DNA from: GWC2-37-8 sp964485555
GTDB taxonomy: Bacteria; Patescibacteriota; Minisyncoccia; Moranbacterales; GWC2-37-73
Direction: 5' to 3'
Length of the DNA: 6,695 bases
Assembly (NCBI GenBank): GCA_964485555.1
Contig: CAZAJN010000066.1
Location: 1 to 6,695, forward strand
The notes under the pieces were generated by a model that was given only the letters and a program-made list of their open reading frames with translations, was not told the origin of the DNA and made no database searches. Positions 4,893-6,695 of the stretch are shown piece by piece (the first letter of the stretch is position 1; each line of letters begins with the position of its first letter). Position numbers and translations under genes: made by a program.

Positions 4893-5813
4893 TTAAATTG
4901 CTACTGCGATACCTTTGATTCCTGGATGCGGATTATAATCGGAAAGTTCAAAGTCATCAGCTCTGAAGGAGAATAAATCAGTTTTCTCAGTGTTTAATTT
5001 CATGGTTGGATATGGGCGCGACTCACGTTCAAGCATTTTATCCACGGCATCCATTTGATCAACATAGATGTGTGCATCAGAAATGGTGTGGACGTATTCA
5101 TATGGTGTAAGTCCAGTGGCTTGCGCAATCATCATGGTTAATGCGGCATATTGCACCATATTGGAAGGCACGCCAATTGGCACATCGCCAGAACGTTGAA
5201 TCATGTGCAAGGTGAGCTTATTGTCGATTACGCGAAGATGAACCCAGCCGTGGCATGGGCAAACTACGACTTTCTGAGTTTTGCCCGTTCCGCGAATGGT
5301 ATATTGAGGCACCCATGGGGTTATGAAATGAGTTCTGAGATGTGGAAATTCTTTTATTTGTTCAATGATATTTTGGAATTGATTGTATGTTCCGCCGTCT
5401 GCAGTGGGAAAATCATGAAAAGCGGCTCCATAAGATCCTGGCCCAAGGTCGCCAGTTTCCAATCCTCGCTTAGAACATTTAGCTTCAGTGCCCCAAGGTG
5501 CCCACCAATAGCATCCATAGCTTTCCAATTGCTCAAGTGTTCTGGCTCCATTGATAAAGCCAATAATTTCACCGATCGCTTGTTTCCAGATGGTGGCGGG
5601 TTGGATTTTGGGATCCATATTTCTTTCAGTGATCATTGGAAAGCCGTTTTCAAGTTTGAATCTCATGGTGGCTCCAGTCACTGAAATTGCGTCTACTTCG
5701 AGCTGTGTTCCCATGCTTTCTCCTTCAGTTTTGATTCTTCGTAGCAAGTCTTTGTATTGGTTGTCGGGAGTTCTTTCACTGACTGGTTTCATGTTGGCAA
5801 TATTTTCCATCAT
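4893..5813 (-). CDS. thyA: Thymidylate synthase, ThyA type, divergent
   Basis: ThyA methylates dUMP to dTMP using methylenetetrahydrofolate, releasing dihydrofolate. The 306-residue protein keeps the core: MRFKLENGFPMIT (50-62), GEIIGFING (81-89) with the conserved Glu82, GDLGPGSYG (121-129), catalytic Cys187 in CPCHGWVH, QRSGD (206-210), Asn218 in VPSNMVQYA, HIY (248-250) and C-terminal NPHPGIKGIAVAI. Asn218 corresponds to the residue that selects dUMP; dCMP hydroxymethylases have Asp there. Differences from E. coli ThyA: the phosphate-binding Arg21 position is Gln37, the Arg-Arg pair (126-127) is Arg160-Thr161, and CHAFFQF reads CHGWVHL. E. coli ThyA has 264 residues; extra length lies at the N-terminus and between residues 107 and 120. 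Two adjacent ATGs (5813, 5810) are possible starts. It heads a minus-strand operon with the two HIT genes. Confidence 0.93.
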   Translation of the reverse strand: MMENIANMKPVSERTPDNQYKDLLRRIKTEGESMGTQLEVDAISVTGATMRFKLENGFPMITERNMDPKIQPATIWKQAIGEIIGFINGARTLEQLESYGCYWWAPWGTEAKCSKRGLETGDLGPGSYGAAFHDFPTADGGTYNQFQNIIEQIKEFPHLRTHFITPWVPQYTIRGTGKTQKVVVCPCHGWVHLRVIDNKLTLHMIQRSGDVPIGVPSNMVQYAALTMMIAQATGLTPYEYVHTISDAHIYVDQMDAVDKMLERESRPYPTMKLNTEKTDLFSFRADDFELSDYNPHPGIKGIAVAI

Positions 5814-5842
5814 ATGTTTTTGACGAATAATTAAGTCTTTAT

Positions 5843-5848
5843 ATTATA
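5843..5848 (-). promoter_or_regulatory. Probable -10 box (TATAAT) of the thyA operon
   Basis: On the minus strand a perfect TATAAT lies 30 bp before the thyA ATG, placing the transcript start near 5836 with a leader of about 23 nt. No good -35 box is seen at 16-18 bp (TAGCAA at 17 bp), so it may be weak or activator-dependent. The 8-bp palindrome TCCTAGGA (5855-5862) lies in the spacer and could be an operator, but this is speculative. Confidence 0.5.
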
Positions 5849-5890
5849 GCTAAATCCTAGGAAATTTGCTAGTGGGTAAGTAAAAAGGCA

Positions 5891-5919
5891 TTGCAGGCGG
5901 GTTGCTGCTGTGATATTAT
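5891..5919 (+). promoter_or_regulatory. Promoter of the folA-dut operon, extended -10 type
   Basis: TTGCAG (5891-5896) and TATTAT (5914-5919) are 17 bp apart, and TG at 5911-5912 sits one base before the -10 box, forming an extended -10. Transcription would start near 5926, about 20 nt before the folA ATG. It is divergent from the thyA promoter; the two -10 boxes are about 65 bp apart in the 133-bp gap. Confidence 0.6.
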
Positions 5920-5946
5920 TAAGACATTACTGATAATAGCTTTTCC

Positions 5947-6432
5947 ATGAATAATCCTAAAATAAGCATCATTTGTGCAATAGCTGAAAACAGAGCGATT
6001 GGAAAAAACAATCAGTTGCTTTGGCATATTCCGGAGGATTTCAAACATTTCAAGAACATCACTTCCGGACACGTAATTATTATGGGAAAAAAGACTTTTG
6101 AATCTATCGGAAAGCCATTGCCAAATCGCACAAACATTGTTGTTACACGCGATAAAAATTTTTCAGCTGAAGGAATTATTGTTGCCAATTCAGTTGAAGA
6201 AGCAATCAATAAGGCAAAGGAAATTGAAAAAGAGGAAATATTCATTATAGGTGGAGGACAAATTTATCAGCAAGCTATGAATATGGCTGATAAATTATAT
6301 CTGACTGTAGTGGAAGGAATTTTTGATGCCGATACTTTTTTTCCAGAATATAGCGAATTCAAGAATGTTGTTAGTGAAAGAAAGGGCAGTGATGAAAATT
6401 TTAAATATACTTTTCTTGAATTAACTAAATGA
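5947..6432 (+). CDS. folA: Dihydrofolate reductase
   Basis: DHFR reduces dihydrofolate to tetrahydrofolate with NADPH and is the partner of ThyA, whose reaction produces dihydrofolate. The 161 residues match the family length and motifs: ISIICAIAENRAIGKNNQLL (6-25), the WHIPEDF active-site segment (26-32) with acidic Asp31, VIIMGKKTFESIG (43-55) with the cofactor-binding Gly-Lys-Lys-Thr, PLPNRTNIVVTR (57-68), the IGGGQIY motif (101-107) and DADTFFP (127-133). Its start is the ATG at 5947, without a recognisable Shine-Dalgarno. It ends in TGA, and the ATG of dut overlaps that stop by 4 bp, so the two are translationally coupled. It is transcribed divergently from thyA, across a 133-bp gap holding both promoters. 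Confidence 0.96.
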   Translation: MNNPKISIICAIAENRAIGKNNQLLWHIPEDFKHFKNITSGHVIIMGKKTFESIGKPLPNRTNIVVTRDKNFSAEGIIVANSVEEAINKAKEIEKEEIFIIGGGQIYQQAMNMADKLYLTVVEGIFDADTFFPEYSEFKNVVSERKGSDENFKYTFLELTK

Positions 6433-6695
6433 AAATCCAAATAAAAAAACTTCATCCGGATGCTAAAATCCCACGGTTCGCCCTGGAAGGGGATGTTGGA
6501 ATGGATCTTTATTCAACTCAGGATGCCATTTTGAAACCGGGTGAAAGAATTTCATGTCAGACGGGAATCGCAATTGGAATGCCTGCTGGATATGCCGGAC
6601 TTATCTGGGATAAGAGCGGTATTTCTCAAAAAAGTGGCATAAAAACTTTAGGAGGTGTTATTGATAGCAATTATACGGGAGAATGGTTTATTGGA
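6429..6695 (+). CDS. dut: dUTPase (dUTP diphosphatase), 5' part, cut by window end
   Basis: Trimeric dUTPases split dUTP into dUMP and pyrophosphate, keeping uracil out of DNA and supplying dUMP to thymidylate synthase. The 89 visible residues hold motif 1 (DVGMDLYS, 22-29), motif 2 (WDKSGISQKSG, 60-70) and motif 3 (GGVIDSNYTGEW, 75-86), with Asp79 the expected water-activating residue and Tyr82 the uracil-side tyrosine. Motif 2 has Lys62 where many family members have Arg, and motif 3 has Thr83 where Arg is common. Motifs 4 and 5 lie beyond the window; the full protein should be about 145-150 residues. A dCTP deaminase is a related alternative, but the motif 1 and motif 3 spacing favours dUTPase. 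The start overlaps the folA stop as ATGA. Confidence 0.92.
   Translation, partial: MKIQIKKLHPDAKIPRFALEGDVGMDLYSTQDAILKPGERISCQTGIAIGMPAGYAGLIWDKSGISQKSGIKTLGGVIDSNYTGEWFIG

Noticed and set aside
4244..4918. Plus-strand open frame of 224 codons across both HIT genes
   Set aside because: It runs antisense to two recognisable proteins and has no family motif or ribosome binding site.
5151..5684. Plus-strand open frame of 177 codons opposite thyA
   Set aside because: The minus strand encodes an unmistakable thymidylate synthase over the same bases; this is a shadow.
6430..6432. TGA recoded as glycine, as in Gracilibacteria/SR1
   Set aside because: The TGA ending folA coincides with a good dut start and the normal DHFR C-terminus, and no recognised gene has an internal TGA.
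1..6695. CRISPR array, tRNA, rRNA or insertion sequence
   Set aside because: No regularly spaced direct repeats, cloverleaf, rRNA segment or transposase was seen on either strand.

Overview
The window is about 6.7 kb of AT-rich bacterial chromosome with small, tightly packed genes. Most of it looks to be roughly 35-40% GC; one block near 4.0-4.4 kb is about 55% GC by hand count. It opens with the end of rplK and a complete rplA, so it is cellular, not phage. Gene ends at TAA, TAG and TGA, and no in-frame TGA inside any recognised gene, fit the standard bacterial code. Compact genes, several starts without a Shine-Dalgarno, divergent enzyme versions and short hypothetical enzymes suggest a candidate-phyla (Patescibacteria/CPR-like) bacterium. 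That placement is inference; no marker here proves it.

Layout: (a) 1-1003, ribosomal block: the 3' end of rplK, a 98-bp AT-rich imperfect palindrome in an unusually long gap, rplA, and a strong hairpin terminator. (b) 1015-3948, a plus-strand operon behind a near-consensus sigma70-type promoter: P-loop kinase-like protein, HIGH-motif nucleotidyltransferase, dCMP-deaminase-type protein with an unassigned N-terminal domain, and an HD-domain phosphohydrolase. (c) 3965-5848, a convergent minus-strand operon: thyA, an intact HIT protein and a degenerate HIT paralogue, ending at a hairpin terminator shared with (b). The degenerate HIT gene carries the GC-rich block. (d) 5891-6695, a divergent plus-strand operon: folA and dut overlapping by 4 bp, with dut cut by the window end.

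Regions (b)-(d) read as one theme: supply of dUMP and dTMP. A deaminase (dCMP to dUMP) and dUTPase (dUTP to dUMP) feed thymidylate synthase; DHFR recycles the dihydrofolate made by ThyA; the HD protein could be a 5'-deoxynucleotidase and the P-loop protein a nucleotide kinase. The last two roles, and those of the nucleotidyltransferase and HIT proteins, are inferred from family and neighbourhood only.

The most interesting parts are the tandem HIT pair whose second copy has lost two of three active-site histidines and differs sharply in base composition, the unassigned N-terminal domain of the deaminase, a thymidylate synthase with changed phosphate-binding arginine positions, and the palindromic element between rplK and rplA.
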